This document shows positions 9,001 through 16,797 of a stretch of 33,692 nt of DNA, in pieces (position 1 is the stretch's first letter; every line of letters starts with the position of its first letter). The stretch is from NCBI GenBank assembly GCA_021825505.1, contig JAKAHP010000004.1, positions 1-33,692 on the forward strand, written 5' to 3'. The notes beneath the pieces were generated by a model, which worked only from the letters and a program-made list of their open reading frames with translations, was not told where the DNA came from and made no database searches. Source of the stretch: Pseudomonadota bacterium (GTDB lineage: Bacteria; Pseudomonadota; Gammaproteobacteria; Burkholderiales; Burkholderiaceae_C). The position numbers were made by a program, and so were the translations under genes.

Positions 9001-9701
9001 GCTCCAAAGAAGGCCGCGACGACCTCGGGTTCGCGCGACGCCGCCTCGAGCGCGCCCTCGAACAGCATGCGTCCGGCACCGAGCACGATGACGCGCGCGG
9101 TGATGCGGTTGAGGAAGTCGAGCAGGTGCTCGACCACGATCATCGCGATGCCGCGCGCCGCCAGCTTCTGCAGCAGCGTGGCGATCGCGCCGAGCTCGGC
9201 CGGGTTCAGGCCGGCGCCGATCTCGTCGACCAGCAGCAGCTTCGGGCTCGTCGCCAGCGCGCGCCCGAGGTCGAGCAGCTTCTGCTGGTTCGCGGTCAGC
9301 GAGCCGGCGATCTGCGCGGCGACGCGCGTCAGGCCGATGTCCTCGAGGATCGCGTCGACCTGGCCCGGCTGCAGCCGCCCGGCATGCGCGGCGACCTCGA
9401 TGTTCTCGCGCACCGTCATCTCGCGGAACACCTTGGGCACCTGGAAGGTGCGGTTGATGCCCAGCCGCGCGCGCCGGTGCACCGGCAGCGCGCCGATGTC
9501 GTGACCGTCGAACTCGATGCGGCCGCCGTCGTCGCGCAGCAGCCCGGAAATCACGTTGATGGTGGTCGTCTTGCCCGAGCCGTTGGGCCCGACCAGGCCG
9601 ACGATCTCGCCGGCGCTGACCGCGAAGCTGACGTCGTTGAGCACGACGAAGCCGCCGAAGCGCTTGCGCACGCCCGACAGGCGCAACAGTTCAGTAGACA
9701 T
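8997..9701 (-). CDS. livG: Branched-chain amino acid-type ABC transporter ATP-binding protein (LivG family)
   Basis: LSGVRKRFGGFVVLNDVSFAVSAGEIVGLVGPNGSGKTTTINVISG; RTFQVPKVF; LLVDEIGAGLNPAE. Confidence 0.88.
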   Translation of the reverse strand: MSTELLRLSGVRKRFGGFVVLNDVSFAVSAGEIVGLVGPNGSGKTTTINVISGLLRDDGGRIEFDGHDIGALPVHRRARLGINRTFQVPKVFREMTVRENIEVAAHAGRLQPGQVDAILEDIGLTRVAAQIAGSLTANQQKLLDLGRALATSPKLLLVDEIGAGLNPAELGAIATLLQKLAARGIAMIVVEHLLDFLNRITARVIVLGAGRMLFEGALEAASREPEVVAAFFGA

Positions 9702-10632
9702 CGATCCCCCGCCGTGTGAACAGCGACAGCACGCCGCCAGGAAGGAACAGCACCAGCGCCACGATCAGCGCGCCGTAGATCAGCTGGAAGTATTGCGGCG
9801 ACGACACGCCGATCGCGGAATACAGCGTGTACAGCAGCGCCGCGCCGAGCATCGGCCCGAGCACCGTGCCGACCCCGCCGAACAGCGCGAACACGATCGC
9901 GAACACCGACATCTGCAGCGTGAACACCGCGTCCGGATAGAACACCGACAGGTTCCACGCGTACACGCCCCCGGCCAGCCCGGCGACCATCGCCGACAGC
10001 AGCCACACCAGCAGGCGCAGGCGCACCACGTCGATGCCGGCCATCCCGGCGCTGATCGCATCCTGCTTCATCGCACGCAACGCGAGGCCGAAGCGCGACG
10101 AGCGGAAGTAGGCGGCGATCGCCGTGGCCAGCAGCAGCACGCCGAGCATCGCGTCGTAGCTGGCGTGCGGCGCGAACACGCGCTCGATCTTCAGCCCGTA
10201 AGGGCCGCCGGTGACGTCGGCCAGGTTCGGGTTGGAGACGACGAAGAACAGGATCTGCGACGCCGCCAAGCTGGCGATCGAGAAATACGCGCCCGAGAGC
10301 CGCAGCAGCGGCCCCAGCAGCAGCGCCATCAGCAGCGACGCCGCGGCGCCGCCGGCCACGCACAGCAGCACTGGCCAATGCGTGTGCAGCACCAGCAGCG
10401 AGGTGCCGTAGGCGCCGCAGCCGAAGAAGCCGACGTAGCCGAACGGCAGGTAGCCGGTGAAGCCGTACAGCAGGTTCAGCCCCTGCGCCAGCACGACGAA
10501 GGTCATCAGCGTGAACAGCAGCGTCAGGTTGCCGTAGACGTGCGGCAGCAGAGCGAAGGCCGCGGCCGACAGCGCCAGCACGATGAGACCCGGGCGCGCG
10601 CGGCGCAGCGGATGGAGGGACGAATCAGGCAT
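9691..10632 (-). CDS. livM: Branched-chain amino acid-type ABC transporter permease (LivM family)
   Basis: Polytopic; GLNLLYGFTGYLPFGYVGFFGCGAYGTSLL, SRFGLALRAMKQDAISAGMAGIDVVRLRL. Confidence 0.88.
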   Translation of the reverse strand: MPDSSLHPLRRARPGLIVLALSAAAFALLPHVYGNLTLLFTLMTFVVLAQGLNLLYGFTGYLPFGYVGFFGCGAYGTSLLVLHTHWPVLLCVAGGAAASLLMALLLGPLLRLSGAYFSIASLAASQILFFVVSNPNLADVTGGPYGLKIERVFAPHASYDAMLGVLLLATAIAAYFRSSRFGLALRAMKQDAISAGMAGIDVVRLRLLVWLLSAMVAGLAGGVYAWNLSVFYPDAVFTLQMSVFAIVFALFGGVGTVLGPMLGAALLYTLYSAIGVSSPQYFQLIYGALIVALVLFLPGGVLSLFTRRGIDVY

Positions 10633-11506
10633 GGCGCACCGCCTTTCCGAGCAGCCCTGTGGGCCGCACCAGCACGATGGCCAGCAGCAGTGCGTAGGGC
10701 ACCACGTTCGACCACGACGCGTAATAGGTCTGCATCAGCATCGTGCCCAGGCCGAACACGAGCCCGCCGACGATGGTGCCCAGCGGATTGCCCAGCGCAC
10801 CGATGATGACGATCGCGAACGCTGTCGTCGTCAGGCCGCCGCCGAGGTCGGGCGACACCGAGCCGAGCAGATAGGGCACGAACACGCCGGCGATGCCGGC
10901 CAGCGCCAGCCCGGCGACGAAGGCGATCGCCGACACGCGGTGCACGTCGATGCCGGTGGCCAGCGCCTCCTCGCGGTTGGCCATCACCGCACGCGTCGCA
11001 TAGCCGGGGCGGGTGCGCGTGAAATAGAACCACAGCCCGACCATCGCGGCGACGCTGAACGCCGCAGCCCACCACCAGCTGTCGGGGAACTGCTGGCCGA
11101 GCAGGCCGATGTTGCCGCCGCCCAGCGCGTCGTCGGGCAGCGAGCGCTGGTCGGCGCCGAACGCGAACACGGTCAGCGACTCGAGGATCTGGCCGACGCC
11201 GAAGAACAGGATGAACGACAGCATCTCGGGGTCGGCGCTGCGCTGCAGGCGCGGCACCACCGCACGGTACAGCGGCCAGCCGAGCACCACCGCGCCGGCT
11301 ACCGCGAGCGCCGCGCCCCACAGCGGATTGAGCCCGTAGTGGCTGCTCAGCGCCCACGCGCAGTACGCGCCGAGCACGATGAACTGGCCATGCGCGAGGT
11401 TGATGATGCGCATGACGCCGAAAATCAGGTTCAGCCCGAGACCGACCAGGCTGAAGAATATCCCGTACAGAATTCCGCCGATCACGGCGTATTCGAAGAG
11501 TTCCAC
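10625..11506 (-). CDS. livH: Branched-chain amino acid-type ABC transporter permease (LivH family)
   Basis: GTG start at 11506 preceded by GAGGAAACAAC; VELFEYAVIGGILYGIFFSLVGLGLNLIFGVMRIINLAHGQFIVLGAY. The track's ATG at 11533 is a less likely start. Confidence 0.86.
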   Translation of the reverse strand: MELFEYAVIGGILYGIFFSLVGLGLNLIFGVMRIINLAHGQFIVLGAYCAWALSSHYGLNPLWGAALAVAGAVVLGWPLYRAVVPRLQRSADPEMLSFILFFGVGQILESLTVFAFGADQRSLPDDALGGGNIGLLGQQFPDSWWWAAAFSVAAMVGLWFYFTRTRPGYATRAVMANREEALATGIDVHRVSAIAFVAGLALAGIAGVFVPYLLGSVSPDLGGGLTTTAFAIVIIGALGNPLGTIVGGLVFGLGTMLMQTYYASWSNVVPYALLLAIVLVRPTGLLGKAVRHA

Positions 11507-11535
11507 GTTGTTTCCTCGCGCGGGGAATCGCACAC

Positions 11536-11568
11536 CAACGGCGCGGCCGAGCTGCGGCCGCGCCGTTG
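11536..11568 (-). promoter_or_regulatory. 14-bp perfect stem hairpin between substrate-binding-protein gene and livH (mRNA stabiliser or attenuator candidate)
   Basis: caacggcgcggccg-agctg-cggccgcgccgttg; no T-tract follows on the minus strand. Confidence 0.75.
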
Positions 11569-11578
11569 CGCGGGGGAC

Positions 11579-11608
11579 GGGCCGGGCGCGCTGCCGCGCG
11601 ACCGGCCC
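11579..11608 (-). promoter_or_regulatory. Second intergenic hairpin just after the substrate-binding-protein stop
   Basis: gggccgg-gcgcg-ctgc-cgcgc-ga-ccggccc: 7+5 bp stem with a GA bulge. Confidence 0.65.
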
Positions 11609-11621
11609 CAGGCCGTGCCGA

Positions 11622-12860
11622 TCAGGACTTCGGCGCCGGGTAGACCGCCTTGCCGGTGGCCTTGTCCTGCGGATAGACGATCACCAGCTTGAGCCCTTCG
11701 CCCTGCGGCACCATCTGCGCCACCGGGAACGGCTGGCCGAGCTGGGCGCCGTTGGCGTTGATGCGGAACGGACCTTGCAGCGTGGTCGTCTTGCCCGACA
11801 TGTCGAGCAGCGCCTGGTGGAAGTCGGTCTGCGCGAACTTGGGCGCCATGCCGAGCATCTTCTGCATGATCAGCCCGGCGTTGTAGCCGGCGCAGTCGAG
11901 GAAGTTGGGCTGCTGCTTCGTCGCGGTCTGGAACGCCTGCGTGAACTGCGCGGTGTTCATGCCGTAGTCGACCTTGTCGTAGCTCACCAGCGGCGGCGTC
12001 GGGTAGGTGTAGGTGTAGGCCAGCGCCTTGGTGCCGACGTTCTTCACCAGCAGGTTCATCAGCTGGCCCGGGAACACGCTGAACACCATATTGAAGTGCA
12101 GACCGCTCTGCGACAGCGCCTTCAGGAAGGCGATGTCGTTGGGCGCGTAGCCGAACTCGAGCACCGCGTCGGGGCGGCTGGCGGCGATCGTGTGCAACAG
12201 GATCGTGTAGTTCGACTCGGTGGTCGGCACGCCATGGTCGTACACCGGCGTGACGCCGGCCTTGGCCAGCACTTCCTTCAGGGTCTGCGCCTGCGAGGCG
12301 TCGAAGTCGTTGGCGCCGTAAACGATCGCGACGCGCTTGATTTTCTGCTGGATCAGGTAATTGGCCAGCGGCACCGGCCAGACCTGCGACGAGGGGATGC
12401 TGACGTCGGCCAGGTAGTCGGTCTTCGAGGTGAAGAAATTGGCGCCCGAACCGGTCGGGTCGATCAGCAGCATCTTGTGTTCGGCCGCCAGCGGAATCGC
12501 CACCGAGGTCAGCACCGAGCCGAAGTCGGACACCAGCAGGTCGACCTTGTCCTGCGAGATGAGCTGGTTGTACAGCGTGGTGGCGGTCGTCGTCGAGCTC
12601 TGGTCGTCGTAGGCGACGATCTTCACCGGGATCTTCTTGCCGTAGGCCTTGACGAACACGCCACCGTCCTTGTTCACCAGGCCGGCCCAGAACTTCAGCC
12701 CGGCGAACTCGCTCTGCGAGGCCACCGCGAACGGGCCGCTGCTGGCGTACAGCGTGCCGATCTTGATCTGGGCCGGGGCCGGCGCGGCTTGCGCCGCGGC
12801 GCAGGCCAGCGCGGCCGCGACGGCGGCGAGTTTGACGAACAGGGGCTTGCGATCACGCAT
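11622..12860 (-). CDS. Periplasmic-binding protein of Liv-type ABC transporter (peripla_BP_6-like)
   Basis: MRDRKPLFVKLAAVAAALACAAAQAAPAPAQIKIGTLYASSGPFAVASQSEFAGLKFWAGLVNKDGGV...; signal peptide and type I fold SBP pattern; start ATG 12860 with ggagacactg upstream. Confidence 0.87.
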   Translation of the reverse strand: MRDRKPLFVKLAAVAAALACAAAQAAPAPAQIKIGTLYASSGPFAVASQSEFAGLKFWAGLVNKDGGVFVKAYGKKIPVKIVAYDDQSSTTTATTLYNQLISQDKVDLLVSDFGSVLTSVAIPLAAEHKMLLIDPTGSGANFFTSKTDYLADVSIPSSQVWPVPLANYLIQQKIKRVAIVYGANDFDASQAQTLKEVLAKAGVTPVYDHGVPTTESNYTILLHTIAASRPDAVLEFGYAPNDIAFLKALSQSGLHFNMVFSVFPGQLMNLLVKNVGTKALAYTYTYPTPPLVSYDKVDYGMNTAQFTQAFQTATKQQPNFLDCAGYNAGLIMQKMLGMAPKFAQTDFHQALLDMSGKTTTLQGPFRINANGAQLGQPFPVAQMVPQGEGLKLVIVYPQDKATGKAVYPAPKS

Positions 12861-12955
12861 CAGTGTCTCCTTGTTGGATGGCGGGAAGCCGCCGGCTGCA
12901 TGGGCCGCGCGGTCATCGTGGCGCAGCCGCGCACGGGCGACTGCCGGCATCGGTT

Positions 12956-12971
12956 TGCAAGCTCCGTGCCA
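12956..12971 (-). promoter_or_regulatory. Sigma54 (RpoN) -24/-12 promoter upstream of the Liv-type operon
   Basis: Reverse complement reads TGGCACG-gagc-TTGCA, an exact match to TGGCACGN4TTGCW; about 96 bp upstream of the SBP start codon. Confidence 0.85.
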
Positions 12972-13053
12972 CCCGCGCCGGACCGCCGCCTCTCTCGTTG
13001 GGCAAGCGCGGCGCCAGCTGCGCGGCGGCGAAAGGGGTGACAATCTCGGTGGC

Positions 13054-13077
13054 GCAGTGGCGGAATCCCGCCACTGC
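13054..13077. promoter_or_regulatory. Perfect 10-bp dyad, candidate upstream activator site for the DctD-like regulator
   Basis: gcagtggcgg-aatc-ccgccactgc; roughly 80-105 bp upstream of the -24 element. Confidence 0.6.
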
Positions 13078-13355
13078 AGCGCACAAAGTTGACGGCACTC
13101 CTTCATTCGGCAGCAACGCTGCGAACCGGGCCCACGCACCAGTCGACCGTAGGTTGGCGCGTCGCTCCCAACTCGAGCAGGAGCTCAACGCGGGGCAAAC
13201 GTGCAAGGTGGCAGAATGGCAGGGCGACGGCGGGCTCTCCGGGCTTTGCGCGGCCAGCGTGCCGCCGTGCCGCCACGCGCCATGGCCGGGTGCACACCAA
13301 GCACCGGGTAGCCGAAGAAATCTGATCCATCAAAGACGGCTCTGCGAGCCCAGCA

Positions 13356-14534
13356 ATGAATTCGATACTACTGCTCGTCCTAGGCATGCATCGCAGTGGC
13401 ACGTCCGCGGCGGCCAAGGCGCTTGAGGTGCTGGGCGCGAACATGGGCGAACACCTGATGCCGGGGGCTGCCGACAACCCACTCGGTTTCTTCGAGGACC
13501 AGCAGTTGCAGCACCTCAATGAAGGGTGGTTGGCCCAGCAGGGATTGGCCTGGGACAGCGTCACGGCAAGCGCCGAGGCGACGGTGCAACCGGATTTGAT
13601 CGAGGCCCAACGCGAGGTCATCGGGCAGCGGCTGCGCGATCGACTGGAGATGCCCCTCTGGGCCTTCAAGGATCCGCGCATGTGCCGCCTGTTCTGGCTT
13701 TGGCAACCAGCGCTGCGCGAGCTGTCGGTGGACACGCGCTGTGTATTCGTGCTGCGCGAACCTTTCGCTGTCGCGCAGTCCCTGCTCCGCCGCAATGGCA
13801 TGCCCCTGGCTCAGGGCCTTCTGCTTTGGCGACTTCACAACGTCGAAGCATTCAGTGCATTTCAGGGTATGCGAGGCGGCCACCTGTTTTACGAAGACTT
13901 GCTGTCGAACCCGATGGTCGAGCTCCCTCGGCTTGCGCGCGATCTCGGCCTCGATGCCCCCGACGCGCGGCGACTGCGCGCCTACTGCGACGAATTTCTG
14001 TCGCGCGGATTGAACCATTTCGAGGCCGAAGCTTCGCGAGAACACCTACCCGCCGACTTGCACGCGTTCTACGCCGCGCTCTGGAAGCGGCTGCGTGGTG
14101 CGCCGTCACTGCTCAAAGCCGGCGCCGCGCACAACCCGTTCGGCGTTGCGGCTCCGCACGAAGCTCAGCTTCTCGAGAGCTGCCTGTACGTCGAACAACG
14201 CCTGATCGACATGCGCAAGCACGCCAACAATCTCGCCCACGCGCTGGATGTCTCGCAGGCCGCGCATTCAGCGCTATCCGAGGCGTATGCCGCCCTGCAG
14301 ACCGCGACCTCGACGCCGTCCCCCGTGCCCGGACAGCAGGAGCACGAATCGGTCGCCGCGCCCGATGCCGCGGTTGCGCCGCCCGAAGCGCAGGCTGAAG
14401 ACAGCCTGGCCGATGCCGCGCCCGGCAATGAGACAATACTCAAAATGGCGATGATGAGACAACGGCAGCGCATCGCTGAACTGGAATCGCGGTTGTACCG
14501 GCAACAGATCAAGCCATACAAACGAACAACTTGA
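13356..14534 (+). CDS. Sulfotransferase family protein
   Basis: MNSILLLVLGMHRSGTSAAAKALEVLGANMGEHLM...NPLGFFED; PAPS-binding-type P-loop HRSGTS, KDPRMCRLF; C-terminal low-complexity/coiled extension. Confidence 0.82.
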   Translation: MNSILLLVLGMHRSGTSAAAKALEVLGANMGEHLMPGAADNPLGFFEDQQLQHLNEGWLAQQGLAWDSVTASAEATVQPDLIEAQREVIGQRLRDRLEMPLWAFKDPRMCRLFWLWQPALRELSVDTRCVFVLREPFAVAQSLLRRNGMPLAQGLLLWRLHNVEAFSAFQGMRGGHLFYEDLLSNPMVELPRLARDLGLDAPDARRLRAYCDEFLSRGLNHFEAEASREHLPADLHAFYAALWKRLRGAPSLLKAGAAHNPFGVAAPHEAQLLESCLYVEQRLIDMRKHANNLAHALDVSQAAHSALSEAYAALQTATSTPSPVPGQQEHESVAAPDAAVAPPEAQAEDSLADAAPGNETILKMAMMRQRQRIAELESRLYRQQIKPYKRTT

Positions 14535-14539
14535 CGGGC

Positions 14540-15229
14540 ATGAACATCAACGACTACGGCAAGCGCCTCGACGCTGCGGATATCGGCCGAAGGGAACATC
14601 GAAGCTTCGTCGGCGGCTTGTGGGACGAACTCGGCGAGTGGCAATTGCAGATGATGTGCGGCCTAGGTGGACTCACCCGCGACATGACTCTGCTCGACAT
14701 GGGTTGCGGCTGCCTTCGCGGTGGCGTGCGATTCATCGACTACCTGCACCCGATGCACTACTACGGCGTCGATGTGAACGCGTCCCTCGTGCATGCCGGC
14801 TTGCACGTCGAGGTGCCGGCCGCGGGTCTGGCTGCCAAGTGTCGCGAGGAGAATTTCTCAGTCCGCGCCGATTTCGATGCCTCTGCCTTCGGAATCGAAT
14901 TCGATAGAGCGATTTCCGTCAGTCTATGGACCCATCTACCGCTGAACCACATCGCCTTGTGCCTGACGCGCATGAGCGCTGTTCTCAAACCCGGTGGGCG
15001 TTATTACTCGACGGTGTTCGAAGTCCCCGATGCCGTCGCATGGCTCGCGCCGGCGAGCCAGCGCATGGACATCGTGAGCCATCCCGCGATGGACCCCTAC
15101 CATGTCACGGCGGCGCACTTGCACGCCATCCTCGACTGGCACCGGTTGCCCCTGAAGGCACGTCGCCTCGCTGATGACACGCATCCCCGCGGGCAGTGCA
15201 TATGGGAATTCGAGCGGCTGCCTTACTGA
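14540..15229 (+). CDS. Class I SAM-dependent methyltransferase
   Basis: MNINDYGKRLDAADIGRREHRSFVGG...TLLDMGCGCLRGGVRFIDYLHPMHYYGVDVN; start at 14540, or TTG 14531 overlapping the sulfotransferase stop. Confidence 0.82.
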   Translation: MNINDYGKRLDAADIGRREHRSFVGGLWDELGEWQLQMMCGLGGLTRDMTLLDMGCGCLRGGVRFIDYLHPMHYYGVDVNASLVHAGLHVEVPAAGLAAKCREENFSVRADFDASAFGIEFDRAISVSLWTHLPLNHIALCLTRMSAVLKPGGRYYSTVFEVPDAVAWLAPASQRMDIVSHPAMDPYHVTAAHLHAILDWHRLPLKARRLADDTHPRGQCIWEFERLPY

Positions 15230-15302
15230 GACTGCATTCCTCGACACCGCAGGCGGCGAACGCCGCCCCCTCCCGCGACAGCCTGACCGGCTGGTCAACG
15301 TC

Positions 15303-16661
15303 ATGCACCAAACAGCAACCCGGTTTATCGCGGCCACCAGACGGCACGTGTACCTTGTCTGGTCCCTGTTCCGCGCACTGCTCGCCAGCGCGAATCATTT
15401 CGTCAACTCCATCGCCGACGCGCATGGCACACTGGTCGTGGCGCAAGACATCGCGCTGAATCACACCGTGACACTCGGCGGGGCCTACGGCGAATACTTC
15501 CGCAAACCTGACGGATCGTTGTCCTACCAGGCCTTCGAGTTCGGCCCGAAGCGCATCGAGTATTACTTCCCACTCGGCACGCCCCTGCTTCTCGCACCCG
15601 CCGTCGCGATTGCGCATGGGCTGGGCTATGACGCACTGGCTCCAGGCGGCGACGCGGCGGGCCAACGCGTCGCTGTCACCCTGCTTGTATTCCTCATCCT
15701 GGTGGTCACTTACGCCTATCTGCGACGATACCTTGCAGGTCGTGCTGGTGCGCTGGCAGCCTCCGGGCTCATCCTATTCGGCACCATTGTGGGCCCGGTC
15801 GTCGCGACCGGACTTTGGAGCATCGACATCGAAGTGCTCCTCATTGGAACGGTGATGCTCATGCTTGACGCAGAGGCGTTGCAGCGCCCTGCAGCGGCGA
15901 CAGCGCTGGGCGCTGTGTTATTCCTCGGATACCTGGTGCGCCCTTCCTTCGCTCTGATCATTCTGGCCACCTTCAGCACCCTGATGCTGCGCCGTCAATA
16001 TGCTGCCTTGCTCTACAGCGGAGCGGTCTCCGCCGCCCTGCTCCTGGGCTTCTCGCAATGGTCGCGACACCATTTCGGCCTCAACCTTCCGCCCTACTAC
16101 CTCGGCTCGCGACTGTCCACTGCAGACTTCGCGAACGCATTTCTGGCGCTACTGGCCAGCCCCTCGCGCAGCGTCTTCGTCTACTCCCCCGTTCTGCTTG
16201 CCACGTTCGCATTGTTTGCCGCGAGCTTGATGGGTCGGCGCATGCGCCTGCGGAGGGACGCGGACGTCATTTGTCTTGCACTAGCCGGGGTCGGACTGTT
16301 CCTGCTCAATGCGCTGTTTCCGAAATGGACAGGTGGGTGGTCCTACGGACCCAGAATCCTCACTGACATGGCCTACGTTGGTGCGCTGTTGGCTTTCCGC
16401 ATAACCGATACGATGCAACCGCGCCCGCAACGCTCACTGCGTTGGGTGCGCGGCCTGCTGGTCGTGGGACTGTTCGCCGGATTGCAGGGCATCTACAACC
16501 CGCTGACGTTTCGCTGGAACGCTTACCCAGACATCGACGCCTATCCGCAACTGGTTTGGGATTGGCGTTACCCACAAGTCCTGACCACGGCAAGACTGCT
16601 GCGTGGGAAGTGCGCGACCGAAAGTCGCGAGCTACACATCGAGCACCCGATCTGCCCTTGA
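15303..16661 (+). CDS. Polytopic membrane protein, possibly a glycosyltransferase (GT-C/ArnT/PMT-like)
   Basis: Many hydrophobic TM segments; MHQTATRFIAATRRHVYLVWSLFRALLASANHFVNSIADAHGTLVV...; family assignment is tentative. Confidence 0.65.
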   Translation: MHQTATRFIAATRRHVYLVWSLFRALLASANHFVNSIADAHGTLVVAQDIALNHTVTLGGAYGEYFRKPDGSLSYQAFEFGPKRIEYYFPLGTPLLLAPAVAIAHGLGYDALAPGGDAAGQRVAVTLLVFLILVVTYAYLRRYLAGRAGALAASGLILFGTIVGPVVATGLWSIDIEVLLIGTVMLMLDAEALQRPAAATALGAVLFLGYLVRPSFALIILATFSTLMLRRQYAALLYSGAVSAALLLGFSQWSRHHFGLNLPPYYLGSRLSTADFANAFLALLASPSRSVFVYSPVLLATFALFAASLMGRRMRLRRDADVICLALAGVGLFLLNALFPKWTGGWSYGPRILTDMAYVGALLAFRITDTMQPRPQRSLRWVRGLLVVGLFAGLQGIYNPLTFRWNAYPDIDAYPQLVWDWRYPQVLTTARLLRGKCATESRELHIEHPICP

Positions 16662-16797
16662 CCGCAGCATCCGACACAGGGCCACCGGAGCGCACCGGCC
16701 TGCGAATCAAGGGCCCCCGACGCCCGCGCGAGGCACGGCTGATTGACCTCGAACAACAGAACAGTACATACGATGCGCGGCCCTCGCCGCGCTGACC

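Noticed and set aside
13152-13183. Possible second activator dyad (gttgg...ccaac) near the sigma54 region
   Set aside because: Five-bp arms with a 10-nt spacer; not distinguishable from chance.
13338-13350. ggctc-tgc-gagcc mini hairpin just before the sulfotransferase ATG
   Set aside because: Only a 5-bp stem; too common in high-GC DNA to call a regulatory element.
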